The notes under the pieces are model-generated. The model saw nothing but the letters and a program-made list of their open reading frames with translations. It did not search any database and was not told the DNA's origin. From Alphaproteobacteria bacterium (lineage in GTDB: Bacteria; Pseudomonadota; Alphaproteobacteria; Caulobacterales; Caulobacteraceae), in the NCBI GenBank assembly GCA_018821435.1, contig JAHJME010000017.1:108147-172146 (forward strand): 64,000 bases of DNA, given 5' to 3'. Positions 18,190 through 27,040 of the stretch are shown piece by piece (positions within the stretch are counted from its first letter, which is position 1; every line of letters begins with the position of its first letter). Position numbers and translations under genes: made by a program.

Positions 18190-19299
18190 ATGACTGATCT
18201 CACCACACTGCAAGCCGAGCTCACGGCGCGCGTCGACGCCGCCGTCGACCTGGCCGCCCTGGAAGCCATCCGCGTCGAGGCGCTGGGCAAGACCGGCTCG
18301 ATCTCGGAACTGCTGAAGACCCTGGGCAAGCTCTCGCCCGACGAGCGCCGCGAGCAGGGCCCGAAGATCAACGGCCTTCGCGACGCGGTCGCCACCGCCA
18401 TCGCCGCCAGGAAGACCGCCCTGGAGACCGCCGAGCTGGACGCCAAGCTGGCCTCCGAGCGCGTCGACCTCTCCCTGCCGCCGCCGCCCGAGCGCCGCGG
18501 CCGCGTCCATCCCACCATGCAGGTGCTGGACGAGATGATCGCCGTCTTCGCCGACATGGGCTTCTCGCTCGCCGAGGGCCCGGACATCGAGGACGACTTC
18601 CACAACTTCTCGGCCTTAAACTTCCCGCCCAAGCATCCGGCGCGGGAGATGCACGACACCTTCTGGCTGCCCGAGGACGAGCACGGCGAGCGCAAGGTCC
18701 TGCGCACCCACACCAGCCCCGTGCAAATCCGCACCATGCAGCGGCTGAACGAGAAGCTGCCGTCGTGGATCGCCAATGGGCAGGAGCCGCCGATCCGCAT
18801 CATCGTGCCGGGCCGGACCTATCGCTCGGACAGCGACGCCACCCACACGCCCATGTTCCACCAGATGGAAGGCCTGGTCATCGACCGGGACATCCACATG
18901 GGCCATCTGAAGTGGACGCTGGACACCTTCATCAGCCGCTACTTCGAGACCCCGGTGGTCGAGACCCGCTTCCGCCCGCACCACTTCCCGTTCACCGAGC
19001 CGTCGGCCGAGATGGACGTGCGCTGCGACCGCTCGGGCGCGGACGTGAAGATCGGCCAGGGCACGGACTGGATGGAGATCGTCGGCTGCGGGATGGTGCA
19101 CCCCAACGTGCTCCGCAACTGCGGCCTCGACCCCGACCAATGGCAGGGCTTCGCCTTCGGCTTCGGCATCGACCGGCTGGGGACGCTGAAATACGGCATG
19201 CCCGACCTGCGCGACATGTTCGCGTCGGACGTGCGCTGGCTGGACCACTACGGCTTCTCGGCCTTCCAGGCCCCGAACACAGCCACCGGCCTGAGCTGA
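18190..19299 (+). CDS. pheS: Phenylalanine--tRNA ligase alpha subunit
   Basis: PheS is the catalytic subunit of the alpha2-beta2 enzyme that charges tRNA-Phe. The 369-residue protein has an N-terminal coiled coil (1-90), then class II motifs: [52 protein letters not shown] and the motif 3 region [20 protein letters not shown]. Its TGA overlaps the ATG of the ASCH gene that separates it from pheT. Confidence 0.98.
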   Translation: MTDLTTLQAELTARVDAAVDLAALEAIRVEALGKTGSISELLKTLGKLSPDERREQGPKINGLRDAVATAIAARKTALETAELDAKLASERVDLSLPPPPERRGRVHPTMQVLDEMIAVFADMGFSLAEGPDIEDDFHNFSALNFPPKHPAREMHDTFWLPEDEHGERKVLRTHTSPVQIRTMQRLNEKLPSWIANGQEPPIRIIVPGRTYRSDSDATHTPMFHQMEGLVIDRDIHMGHLKWTLDTFISRYFETPVVETRFRPHHFPFTEPSAEMDVRCDRSGADVKIGQGTDWMEIVGCGMVHPNVLRNCGLDPDQWQGFAFGFGIDRLGTLKYGMPDLRDMFASDVRWLDHYGFSAFQAPNTATGLS

Positions 19300-19703
19300 T
19301 GTCCCTCGACACCTGGAACGGCCTGGAGGCGCACATGTTCGGCGATGGGCCGGACCTGGCGAACGAACTCCTGGCCCTCATCCTCGAAGGCAAGAAGACC
19401 GCGACCTGCTGGGACGCCGCCGAGGGCCTGAAGGGCTCGGAGGTCGGCAAGTCCTGGGCGGTAAAGGACGGCGCCGGCGTCGTTCGCTGTGTGCTGCAGA
19501 CGACCGAACTGACCCAGCGCCGGTTCAGCGACGTCGATGCGGCCTTCGCCTTCGCGGAGGGCGAGGACGACCGCACGCTCGCGTCCTGGCGACGCGGCCA
19601 CGAGAGCTATTTCACCCGCAATGGCGGGTTCGCGCCGGACATGCTGCTCAACTGCGAGCGCTTCCGGCTGGTCCAGATCGTCGGCGAAGGAGCCGAGCAA
19701 TGA
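19299..19703 (+). CDS. ASCH domain protein located between pheS and pheT
   Basis: A 134-residue ASCH-fold protein (PUA-like RNA-binding beta barrel). It has the family motifs [14 protein letters not shown] near the N-terminus (GxKxxT), [32 protein letters not shown], and the C-terminal strand [11 protein letters not shown]. Some ASCH proteins are ribonucleases or amidohydrolases acting on modified nucleosides (YqfB). It is locked between pheS and pheT by ATG/stop overlaps on both sides (19299 and 19700), so the three are co-translated. Confidence 0.88.
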   Translation: MSLDTWNGLEAHMFGDGPDLANELLALILEGKKTATCWDAAEGLKGSEVGKSWAVKDGAGVVRCVLQTTELTQRRFSDVDAAFAFAEGEDDRTLASWRRGHESYFTRNGGFAPDMLLNCERFRLVQIVGEGAEQ

Positions 19704-22084
19704 AATTTACGCTGAGCTGGCTGAAAGAGCATCTCGACACGACCGCCTCGGTCGAACAGGTGGTCGACGCCATGACCATGGCCGGCCTCGAGGTCGAGCA
19801 CGTCGAAGACCCCGGTAAGAAACTTGCCGCCTTCACGGTCGCCAAGATCGTCGAAGCTGTGCAGCACCCCAATGCGGACAAGCTGCGGGTCTGCCAGGTC
19901 GACACCAAGGACGGCCGGCTGGAGATCGTCTGTGGCGCGCCCAATGCCCGCGCCGGCCTGACCACCATTTACGCCCCCATCGGCGCCTATGTGCCCGGTA
20001 GCGGCGTGACCCTGGAAGCCCGCCCAGTGCGCGGCGTGGTCTCCAACGGCATGCTCTGCTCGGCCAAGGAGCTGGAGATCGCCGAGGAGTCCGACGGCAT
20101 CGTCGAGCTCTCCGACGATCTGGCGGTGGGCGCCGGCGCCGTCGAGGCGTTCGGTCTGGAAGCCGCCATCGACTTCGAGGTCACCCCCAACCGGCCCGAC
20201 TGGCTGGGCGTGCGCGGCATCGCCCGCGACCTGGCCGCCGCCGGCCTGGGGACGTTGAAGCCCGACACCACCGCGCCGGTCCCAGGCAAGTTCCCCTGCC
20301 CCATAACCATCAAGGTGGACGGCGACGCCTGCCCGGTGTTCTCCGGCCGCCTGATCCGTGGCGTGAAGAACGGCCCCTCGCCGGCCTGGCTGCAGCAGCG
20401 GCTGATCAGCGTCGGCCTCAGGCCCATCAACGCCCTGGTGGACGTCACCAATCTGATCTCCCAGGACCGCTGCCGGCCCCTGCACGTCTATGACGCCGGC
20501 AAGCTGACCGGGACTGTCATCGAGGCCCGCCTGGGCCGCGAGGGCGAGAAGGTCCCGGCCCTGGACGGCGAGACCTATGAGGTCGGCCCGGAGATCAGCG
20601 TCATCGCCGACGCCTCCGGCCCCATCGGCCTGGGCGGCGTCATGGGCGGCGCCTCCACCGGCTGCTCGGACGCCACCACCGACGTCTTCGTCGAGAGCGC
20701 CTGGTTCGACCCGATCCGCACGGCCCAGACCGGCCGCACCACCGGCATCACCTCCGACGCCCAATACCGTTTCGCGCGTGGCGTGGACCCGGAGTCGCTG
20801 GTCCCCGGCCTGGAGCTGGCCACCCAACTGATCCTGGAGCTGTGCGGCGGCGAGCCGTCCGAAATCCAGGTCGCCGGCCAGGCGCCCGCCCCGCCCGCCG
20901 CCATCGTCTTCGACCGCACCTATGTGAAGAAGCTAAGCGGCCTCGACGTCAGCGCGGCGCGGATCGACGAGATCCTGACCAAGCTGGGCTTCACGGTGGA
21001 CGGCGACACCGTCACCCCGCCGTCCTGGCGCCGCGATGCGCACGGCAAGGCCGACCTGGTCGAGGAAGTGGCCCGGATCGAAGGCTTCGACAGCCTGCCG
21101 GCCCTGCCCCTGCCCGAGATCGCCCGCCCGCCCGGCGGCGCGCTCACCGTGCGCCAGCGCCGCATGCGCGACGCCCGCCGGACCATGGCCGCGCGCGGCT
21201 ATGCCGAGGCGGTGACCTGGAGCTTCATGCGCCGCGACTGGGCCGAGCTGTTCGACGGCGGCGACGCGAAGCTGGTGCTGACCAACCCGATTGCGGCCGA
21301 TCTCTCGACCATGCGTCCCTCGGCGCTGGGCAACCTGATCGACGCCGCCGCCCGCAACGCCCGCAAGGGCTTCGCCGACGCCGCCCTCTTCGAGGTCGGC
21401 CCGAACTTCCGCGGCGACCAGCCCGCCGATCAATGGACGGCCGTCACCGCGCTGCTAGCCCCGCACACGCCCAAGCATTGGGCCGCCAAGCAAGGAGGGG
21501 GGACCGACGGCGACTCGCTATTCACGCTGAAGGCCGACCTGCTGGCGCTGCTGAACGAGATCGGCGCGCCGAGCCTGCAGGTGGTCCAGGGCCAGAACGC
21601 CGGCTGGTGGCACCCCGGCCGCTCGGCCCGCCTCCAGCTCGGCCCCAAGGTGGTGATCGCCGAGTTCGGCGAGCTGCACCCGCGCATCCTCAAGGCCATC
21701 GACGCCGAGGGCCCCATGCTGGCCTTCGAGCTGAACCTGGACGCCATTCCGGAGCCGAAGCGCAAGGGCGTGAAGACCAAGCCGGCCCTGGAGCTCTCGC
21801 CCCTTATGCCGCTGAAGCGCGATTTCGCGTTCCTGGTCGCGGCAGATACGCCGGCCGGCGACCTGATCCGGCCGATCCTGGGCGCCGACAAGGCCCTGAT
21901 CGCCGACGCCCGGATCTTCGACGTCTACGCCGGCCAGGGCGTGCCCGAGGGCATGAAGTCGGTCGCCGTCGAGGTGGTCGTCCAGCCGCGCGAGAAGACC
22001 CTCACCGACGGCGAGATCGAAGGCCTGTCCGGCCGCATCGTTGCGGCGGCGGAAAAAGCGGTCGGGGCGAAGCTGCGGGGGTAG
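19700..22084 (+). CDS. pheT: Phenylalanine--tRNA ligase beta subunit
   Basis: PheT, 794 residues, edits misacylated Tyr-tRNA and binds tRNA-Phe. The order of domains is normal: [33 protein letters not shown], the EMAP-like tRNA-binding domain (about 40-150), B3/B4 editing domain, B5 domain, a catalytic-like core and a C-terminal ferredoxin-fold anticodon-binding domain ([15 protein letters not shown] onward). The ATG overlaps the ASCH stop by 4 bp. Confidence 0.98.
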   Translation: MKFTLSWLKEHLDTTASVEQVVDAMTMAGLEVEHVEDPGKKLAAFTVAKIVEAVQHPNADKLRVCQVDTKDGRLEIVCGAPNARAGLTTIYAPIGAYVPGSGVTLEARPVRGVVSNGMLCSAKELEIAEESDGIVELSDDLAVGAGAVEAFGLEAAIDFEVTPNRPDWLGVRGIARDLAAAGLGTLKPDTTAPVPGKFPCPITIKVDGDACPVFSGRLIRGVKNGPSPAWLQQRLISVGLRPINALVDVTNLISQDRCRPLHVYDAGKLTGTVIEARLGREGEKVPALDGETYEVGPEISVIADASGPIGLGGVMGGASTGCSDATTDVFVESAWFDPIRTAQTGRTTGITSDAQYRFARGVDPESLVPGLELATQLILELCGGEPSEIQVAGQAPAPPAAIVFDRTYVKKLSGLDVSAARIDEILTKLGFTVDGDTVTPPSWRRDAHGKADLVEEVARIEGFDSLPALPLPEIARPPGGALTVRQRRMRDARRTMAARGYAEAVTWSFMRRDWAELFDGGDAKLVLTNPIAADLSTMRPSALGNLIDAAARNARKGFADAALFEVGPNFRGDQPADQWTAVTALLAPHTPKHWAAKQGGGTDGDSLFTLKADLLALLNEIGAPSLQVVQGQNAGWWHPGRSARLQLGPKVVIAEFGELHPRILKAIDAEGPMLAFELNLDAIPEPKRKGVKTKPALELSPLMPLKRDFAFLVAADTPAGDLIRPILGADKALIADARIFDVYAGQGVPEGMKSVAVEVVVQPREKTLTDGEIEGLSGRIVAAAEKAVGAKLRG

Positions 22085-22095
22085 CGAGACGCCCC

Positions 22096-22752
22096 TTAGA
22101 ACGGGATGAGGTTCCGCTTCCGGGTGTAGGCCAGGTAGCCGATGTTGGCGCCCAGGCGCAGGCCGACGCCGGCGCGGATCGGGGCCAGGGTCACGTCCTC
22201 GGCGCGCTGGTAGTTCACGCCCAGGCCGCCGACCAGATAGGCGGTGCCCTCGACGCCGGGGAAGCGCTGGAAGATCACTTCCGGAACCTGCAGGTTGTAG
22301 CAGAGGGTGAAGACCCGGCTGGCGTTGCCGCCCCAGTCCCAGCCGATCGACGGGCCCTGCCAGAAGACCTCCATCGGCTGGCGATCCTTCATGTACATCA
22401 GGCCGCGGCCGTAGCGCAGGCCCAGGACGAACGAGCCCGAGCCCTCTTCGCCGGCGATATAGGCCGTGGGCCGGCCGTTGTTCGCGAACAACCGCTCGAC
22501 CGCCGCGCCGGCGGCCTCGGCCGTGACGCCCATGAAGTCGGAGACGTTGTTGACGATCTCGTCCTGGCTGTAGGTCGGCGCGGGTCCGCCTGTCGCGCCG
22601 CCCGTCGGGTACGAGGGTTGCGAGTTCGGCGGCGGCGGCGCCTCGGCCGGCGGCAGCTGCGTCGGCTGCTGCGCGTTCGCCTGCGACGGCAGGATCAGCG
22701 TCGGGGCGGCCAGGGTGACCAGGCCGGAAGCCAGCAGTTTGCGTCTATCCAT
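22096..22752 (-). CDS. eipA: DUF1134 periplasmic envelope integrity protein (EipA)
   Basis: A 218-residue exported protein of the DUF1134 family. MDRRKLLASGLVTLAAPTLILPSQANAQ is a signal peptide, followed by a Pro-rich linker and the conserved domain from YSQDEIVNNVSDFMGVTAEAAGAAVERLF to the C-terminal GANIGYLAYTRKRNLIPF. In Brucella the homologue EipA is a small periplasmic beta-barrel protein needed for envelope stress resistance, and its gene is reported to be activated by CtrA. A perfect CtrA box lies 69 bp upstream here. The start at 22752 is chosen over an upstream extension by the signal peptide. Confidence 0.93.
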   Translation of the reverse strand: MDRRKLLASGLVTLAAPTLILPSQANAQQPTQLPPAEAPPPPNSQPSYPTGGATGGPAPTYSQDEIVNNVSDFMGVTAEAAGAAVERLFANNGRPTAYIAGEEGSGSFVLGLRYGRGLMYMKDRQPMEVFWQGPSIGWDWGGNASRVFTLCYNLQVPEVIFQRFPGVEGTAYLVGGLGVNYQRAEDVTLAPIRAGVGLRLGANIGYLAYTRKRNLIPF

Positions 22753-22820
22753 GGCGCTTCTTCGCCTCCCAGAACTTAGAACAGGGCGCCCGCCCAACCC
22801 CCTGGATGCCGGTTGTCGCC

Positions 22821-22835
22821 TTAACGTGGGATTAA
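22821..22835. promoter_or_regulatory. CtrA box (TTAA-N7-TTAA)
   Basis: TTAACGTGGGATTAA, followed by C, matches the full CtrA consensus TTAA-N7-TTAAC without a mismatch. It sits in the middle of the 152-bp divergent region, 69 bp from the eipA start and 70 bp from the lepA start. CtrA is the cell-cycle master regulator of Caulobacter and relatives. Which of the two promoters it serves is inferred to be eipA from the Brucella precedent. Confidence 0.8.
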
Positions 22836-22904
22836 CCACGTTCTCCCGCGCCGACAGCCGCCCGCGCTTTGTTGCGTCGCGAGATGTGCTAGACGCTCGC
22901 CACG

Positions 22905-24710
22905 ATGACCACGCCTCTGTCCCATATCCGCAACTTCTCGATCGTCGCGCACATCGACCACGGCAAGTCCACGCTCTCCGATCGCCTGATCCAGGAGACC
23001 GGGGCGCTGACCAAGCGCGAGATGACCGAGCAGGTCCTCGACAACATGGAGATCGAGCGCGAGCGCGGGATCACCATCAAGGCGCAGACCGTTCGGCTGT
23101 CTTACCGGGCCGACGACGGCGAGGATTACATCCTCAACCTGATGGACACCCCCGGGCACGTCGACTTCGCCTACGAGGTTTCCCGCAGCCTCGCCGCCTG
23201 CGAGGGCTCGATCCTGGTGGTGGACGCCTCGCAGGGCGTCGAGGCGCAGACGCTGGCCAACGTCTACCAGGCCATCGACAACAACCATGAGATCGTCCCG
23301 GTCCTTAACAAGATCGATCTGCCGGCCGCCGAGCCCGAGCGGATCCGCCAGCAGATCGAGGACGTCATCGGCCTGGACGCCTCCGACGCCATCCTCACCT
23401 CCGCCAAGACCGGCGTCGGCATCCACGAACTGCTGGAAGCCATCGTCACGAGGCTCCCGCCGCCCAAGGGCGACGCGGAGAAGCCGCTGAAGGCCCTGCT
23501 GGTCGACGCCTGGTACGACGCTTACCTGGGCGTGGTCGTGCTGGTCCGCGTGATCGACGGCGTGCTGAAGTCCGGCCAGCGCGTGAAGATGATGCAGCAG
23601 GGCTCGACCCACTTGATCGACCGGATCGGCGTGTTCAATCCCAAGCGCACCGAGGTCGAGAGCCTGGGTCCGGGCGAGATCGGCTTCATCACCGCCCAGA
23701 TCAAGGAAGTCGCCCACGCCGCCGTCGGCGACACCATCACCGACGAGAAGAAGCCCGCCGCCGAGGCCCTGGCCGGCTTCCGCGACGTGCAGCCGGTGGT
23801 GTTCTGCGGCCTGTTCCCGGTGGACGCCGCCGACTTCGAGGACCTGCGCGCCGCGATCGGCCGTCTGCGCTTGAACGACGCCAGCTTCAGCTACGAGATG
23901 GAGACCAGCGCCGCGCTGGGCTTCGGCTTCCGCTGCGGCTTCCTTGGGCTCCTGCACCTCGAGATCATCCAGGAGCGGCTGAGCCGCGAGTTCGACCTCG
24001 ACCTGATCGCGACCGCGCCCAGCGTCATCTACAAGATCGGCCTGAACGACGGTTCCGAGGTCGAGTTACACAACCCGGCCGACCTTCCGGATCCGGTGAA
24101 GATCGCCACCATCGCCGAGCCCTGGATCAAGGCCACGATCCTGACCCCGGACGAGTACCTGGGCTCGGTGATCAAGCTCTGCCAGGACCGTCGCGGCTCG
24201 CAGCGTGAGCTCAGCTACGTCGGCTCCCGCGCCCTGGTGGTCTACGATCTGCCGCTGAACGAGGTGGTGTTCGACTTCTACGACCGCCTGAAGTCGATCT
24301 CGAAGGGCTACGCCTCGTTCGACTACCAGATTGAGGACTACAAGGTCGGCAACCTGGTGAAGATGTCGATCCTGGTGAACTCCGAGCCGGTCGACGCTCT
24401 GTCGATGCTGGTCCACGCCGACCGCGCCGAGACGCGGGGCCGGGGCATGGTCGAGAAGATGAAGGAGCTCATCAACCCGCACATGTTCCAGATCCCGATC
24501 CAGGCCGCCATCGGCGGCCGGATCATCGCGCGGGAAACGGTGCGGGCCCTGCGCAAGGACGTGACGGCCAAGTGCTACGGCGGCGACGCCAGCCGCAAGC
24601 GCAAGCTGCTCGACAAGCAGAAGGCAGGCAAGAAGCGCATGCGCCAGTTCGGCAAGGTCGACATCCCGCAGGAAGCCTTCATCGCGGCGCTGAAGATGGA
24701 CGCAGACTAG
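22905..24710 (+). CDS. lepA: Elongation factor 4 (LepA)
   Basis: LepA is a ribosome-bound translational GTPase that can back-translocate or assist 30S maturation. The 601-residue protein has G1 AHIDHGKST (15-23), DTPGHVDF (G3) and NKIDLP (G4). It also has the LepA-specific C-terminal domain with the ending [26 protein letters not shown]. It is divergent from eipA over a CtrA box. Confidence 0.98.
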   Translation: MTTPLSHIRNFSIVAHIDHGKSTLSDRLIQETGALTKREMTEQVLDNMEIERERGITIKAQTVRLSYRADDGEDYILNLMDTPGHVDFAYEVSRSLAACEGSILVVDASQGVEAQTLANVYQAIDNNHEIVPVLNKIDLPAAEPERIRQQIEDVIGLDASDAILTSAKTGVGIHELLEAIVTRLPPPKGDAEKPLKALLVDAWYDAYLGVVVLVRVIDGVLKSGQRVKMMQQGSTHLIDRIGVFNPKRTEVESLGPGEIGFITAQIKEVAHAAVGDTITDEKKPAAEALAGFRDVQPVVFCGLFPVDAADFEDLRAAIGRLRLNDASFSYEMETSAALGFGFRCGFLGLLHLEIIQERLSREFDLDLIATAPSVIYKIGLNDGSEVELHNPADLPDPVKIATIAEPWIKATILTPDEYLGSVIKLCQDRRGSQRELSYVGSRALVVYDLPLNEVVFDFYDRLKSISKGYASFDYQIEDYKVGNLVKMSILVNSEPVDALSMLVHADRAETRGRGMVEKMKELINPHMFQIPIQAAIGGRIIARETVRALRKDVTAKCYGGDASRKRKLLDKQKAGKKRMRQFGKVDIPQEAFIAALKMDAD

Positions 24711-24752
24711 ACTTTCTCTCCCCCGACACGACGTACGACGGGAGGGTCTAGC

Positions 24753-24956
24753 CTAGCTGGCCAGGAACGAGCGGCCGCGGCGGGTCCAGCGGGCGACCAG
24801 TTGGTCGCCGTGCCATAGGGCGACGCTGATGCCCTGGGCGGCGACGATTGCGCGCTTCTTGGCGGACTGATCGTCGATGGCGGAAAACCGCTCGACGGTC
24901 GTGCGGCCGTCGCCGGCGATATCCATGACGGAATAGGCTCTGCGTTGTCGTGGCAC
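24753..24956 (-). CDS. Small hypothetical protein
   Basis: A 67-residue protein starting with GTG at 24956, chosen because GAGGGGAA lies 6 bases upstream; an internal ATG at 24926 is the alternative. The sequence MDIAGDGRTTVERFSAIDD, then KKRAIVAAQGISVALWHGDQLVARWTRRGRSFLAS, looks like a compact alpha/beta fold with a basic end. No family recognised. It faces lepA with a 42-bp gap. Confidence 0.5.
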   Translation of the reverse strand: MPRQRRAYSVMDIAGDGRTTVERFSAIDDQSAKKRAIVAAQGISVALWHGDQLVARWTRRGRSFLAS

Positions 24957-25102
24957 CGTGGTTCCCCTCACGTTGCGAGTTCCGCAAGATTGGCGCCGGG
25001 GCGACCCGTCTCCATCGTGCCGAAGGATTACGGGAGGTCCCCCTGTCCCGGATGCACGGCGTTCGGTCATATTGGGACAACATCGCTATGTGAAACGGCA
25101 GG

Positions 25103-25618
25103 TCAGGCCGGCGGACGATCCAGGCGCAGGTAGACGCTGTCGCACCACGCCTCGCCCACTTGCCAGGTGTTGAGCGCCCGGCCCGTCTCCCGGAACCCGG
25201 CGCGGGAGAGCAGCGCCAGGCAGGCCGTGTTGCGGGGATCGACGTCGGCGATCAGGAACCCGACTTCGCCCGAGAACGCATGGGCCACGAACGCCGCCAG
25301 CGCCTCGCCGGCATAGCCCCGGCCCCAATGCCGGCGCGCCAGCAGAAAGCCGATCTCGGGCAGACGCCAGGCGCCCAGCTTGCCGATCGCCACGCCGTCC
25401 AGGTCGATGATGAAGTCGTCGCTGGTCGACGCTGGCGCCCCGATCATGCTGGCCAGCCACTGGCGGGTGGTGTCGAGGTCCGCGTGCGGCGGCGTCGACC
25501 AGAAGCGCATGGTCTGCGCGTCCGCCATGATCTCATGCAGCGCGGTCAGGTCTGCCTCGACGGCCCTGCGAAGCAGCAGCCGTTCGGTCTTGAGCGTCGT
25601 CGGCGGTGGGGCGGTCAT
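25103..25618 (-). CDS. GNAT family N-acetyltransferase (RimJ/RimL-like)
   Basis: A 171-residue acetyltransferase. It opens LKTERLLLRRAVEADLTALHEIMAD, the RimJ/RimL type N-terminus. The acetyl-CoA loop is ARRHWGRGYAGEALAA (R-x-x-G-x-G/A type), and it ends with the usual DVDPRNTACLALLSRAGFRETG strand-helix. The acceptor may be a protein N-terminus, an aminoglycoside or a metabolite; sequence does not decide. Confidence 0.92.
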   Translation of the reverse strand: MTAPPPTTLKTERLLLRRAVEADLTALHEIMADAQTMRFWSTPPHADLDTTRQWLASMIGAPASTSDDFIIDLDGVAIGKLGAWRLPEIGFLLARRHWGRGYAGEALAAFVAHAFSGEVGFLIADVDPRNTACLALLSRAGFRETGRALNTWQVGEAWCDSVYLRLDRPPA

Positions 25619-25678
25619 GGCCCATAGTCGACCGGCGCACCCAGGGTCCGCAATGGGCGGACCGGGCCGCGATCGGGC

Positions 25679-25873
25679 CTAGAGCTGGTTGAATTCCCCG
25701 CAGCGGCACTTGACCACCACGTCGTTGAAGAACGAGCGGTCCGCGCGGACCAGTTCCTGCCGGCACGCGCCGCAGGCATAGGCGGCGTCGTCGCGACCCT
25801 GCGGGGCCTCGTCGGCCTGAACCAGGGTGCGGCGGCCCACGAAGAGGCCCGGGAAGGTACGCAGTTCGATCAT
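25679..25873 (-). CDS. Small zinc-ribbon-like protein
   Basis: A 64-residue protein with four cysteines in a CGAC...CRC pattern (Cys34, Cys37, Cys56, Cys58; C-x2-C-x18-C-x-C), a probable zinc knuckle. The hydrophobic N-terminus (MIELRTFPGLFVGRRTLV) looks like a beta strand rather than a signal. ATG 25873 has GGAG 8 bases upstream. It may be a protein- or nucleic-acid-binding module; function unknown. Confidence 0.65.
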   Translation of the reverse strand: MIELRTFPGLFVGRRTLVQADEAPQGRDDAAYACGACRQELVRADRSFFNDVVVKCRCGEFNQL

Positions 25874-26153
25874 CAACTCTGCTCCAAGATGGGCCAGGGG
25901 GAGCCGGCCGCTCTTCGCAATGCAAAATCCATTCTACGAAAACATGTTGCGGCGCAATGACAGCCAGCCTCGCCGGCGCCGAATGCGACCTCAGGCTGTA
26001 CGGAATCCCTTATGGGGTAAGGAAATCGGCAGCCGACGCCCATTTTCGCAGCGCAGCGTTACGCCAATCCGGCCCGCCGCCCCATTGCCGCCGCAAGCTT
26101 GACTAGAACGGCGGCTCAAGAGACCTAAAGCTCACCATCGAAAAGGGTTCGCC

Positions 26154-26291
26154 ATGCGCAAGCTGATCGTTCTGACCGCCGCGGCCGCCGCGCTGCTGGT
26201 CTCCGCCTGCAACACCATCTCCGGCGTCGGCCGCGACGCCCAGGCGGCGGGTCGCGCTGTGACCGGCGCAGCCGAAGACGCCAAGAAGTAG
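26154..26291 (+). CDS. Entericidin A/B family lipoprotein
   Basis: A 45-residue lipoprotein: MRKLIVLTAAAAALLVSAC with lipobox VSAC (Cys19), then NTISGVGRDAQAAGRAVTGAAEDAKK. The NTxxGxGRDxxxxG motif is the entericidin signature. Entericidins are small membrane-lytic or envelope-stress lipoproteins, often induced in stationary phase. AAAAGGG precedes the ATG. The 280 bp upstream contains no other convincing gene. Confidence 0.9.
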   Translation: MRKLIVLTAAAAALLVSACNTISGVGRDAQAAGRAVTGAAEDAKK

Positions 26292-26342
26292 GCCTGCGAC
26301 GGAAGGCCTCCGGGCCTTCCAACCGCCCCGGCGAAGGCGCAT

Positions 26343-26747
26343 ATGGGCGCCATGGCCGAGATCCACTATCCGCTGTTCCGCTCCATCGGGCGGGGACTGG
26401 CCCAGCACTGCCCCAACTGCGGCAAGGGCGGGATCTATCGCCGCTACCTGAAGGTCCGGCCCAACTGCGAGGCCTGCGGCCACGAGCTGGCCCGCTATCC
26501 GGCGGACGACGGCCCGGCCTATCTGACCATTCTGCTGATGGGCCACCTGATAATCGGGCCGATGCTGTTCTTCCCGATCGTGTGGGAGACGCCGCCGCAA
26601 ATCTCCCTGCCAATCATCCTGGGAGCCCTGACCCTGGCGACGCTGCTGCTGCTGCCCCGGGTCAAGGGCGGCTGGATCGGGCTGATGTACGCGCTGCAGG
26701 TCACGGACCGCGAGTCGCGCCTGCACACCGCCGACGTCGCCGACTAG
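26343..26747 (+). CDS. DUF983 family membrane protein
   Basis: A 134-residue protein. The N-terminal zinc-ribbon pattern is CPNCGKGGIYRRYLKVRPNCEACG (C-x2-C...C-x2-C, about 23-46), then two transmembrane helices (AYLTILLMGHLIIGPMLFFPI and LPIILGALTLATLLLLP). Function unknown; conserved in alphaproteobacteria. GAAGG lies 7 bases before the ATG; a second ATG at 26352 is possible. Confidence 0.9.
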   Translation: MGAMAEIHYPLFRSIGRGLAQHCPNCGKGGIYRRYLKVRPNCEACGHELARYPADDGPAYLTILLMGHLIIGPMLFFPIVWETPPQISLPIILGALTLATLLLLPRVKGGWIGLMYALQVTDRESRLHTADVAD

Positions 26748-26762
26748 CGACCGGCGTCCTCC

Positions 26763-26788
26763 GGAACCGAACCTTGGCCGTACACGTT
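26763..26788 (+). promoter_or_regulatory. EcfG (general stress sigma) promoter
   Basis: GGAAC (26763-26767) and CGTT (26785-26788) with a 17-bp spacer match the alphaproteobacterial general stress response promoter GGAAC-N16/17-CGTT. The start codon of the DUF3309 gene is 37 bp further on, a normal 5' leader, so this gene is probably part of the PhyR-NepR-EcfG regulon. Confidence 0.7.
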
Positions 26789-26825
26789 CGGTGCGGTCGA
26801 GATCGGGAACCTGAGGAGAGACGTC

Positions 26826-26978
26826 GTGGGCACAATCCTAATCATCATCCTGATCCTGCTGCTGGTCGGCGCCCTGCCCAGCTGGGGTCACTCGCGCAGC
26901 TGGGGCTACTTCCCGAGCGGCGGTCTCGGCTTGGTCCTGGTGATCGTGATCATCCTGGTCCTGCTCGGACGCATCTGA
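26826..26978 (+). CDS. DUF3309 family small membrane protein
   Basis: A 50-residue protein with a GTG start (AGGAGAG upstream). One hydrophobic helix, TILIIILILLLVGALPSWGHS, is followed by a Gly-rich turn (SWGYFPSGGLGLV) and a second helix ending LLGRI. The ALPxWxxSxxWGYxPSGGxG motif is the DUF3309 signature. Its function is unknown. The EcfG-type promoter upstream indicates a stress-induced inner-membrane protein. Confidence 0.88.
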   Translation: MGTILIIILILLLVGALPSWGHSRSWGYFPSGGLGLVLVIVIILVLLGRI

Positions 26979-27040
26979 CCTAGGCGTAACGCGCAGACAC
27001 CCCTAGCATCGACTCTCGAGGCCGAGCTGGGGGACACTGC

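Noticed and set aside
24711..24752. Terminator between lepA and the 67-residue gene
   Set aside because: The C-rich and G-rich tracts can pair only poorly, and there is no T run on either strand.
25827..26102. 91-residue plus-strand frame upstream of entericidin
   Set aside because: No ribosome site, overlaps the zinc-ribbon gene, and the sequence is basic and motif-free.
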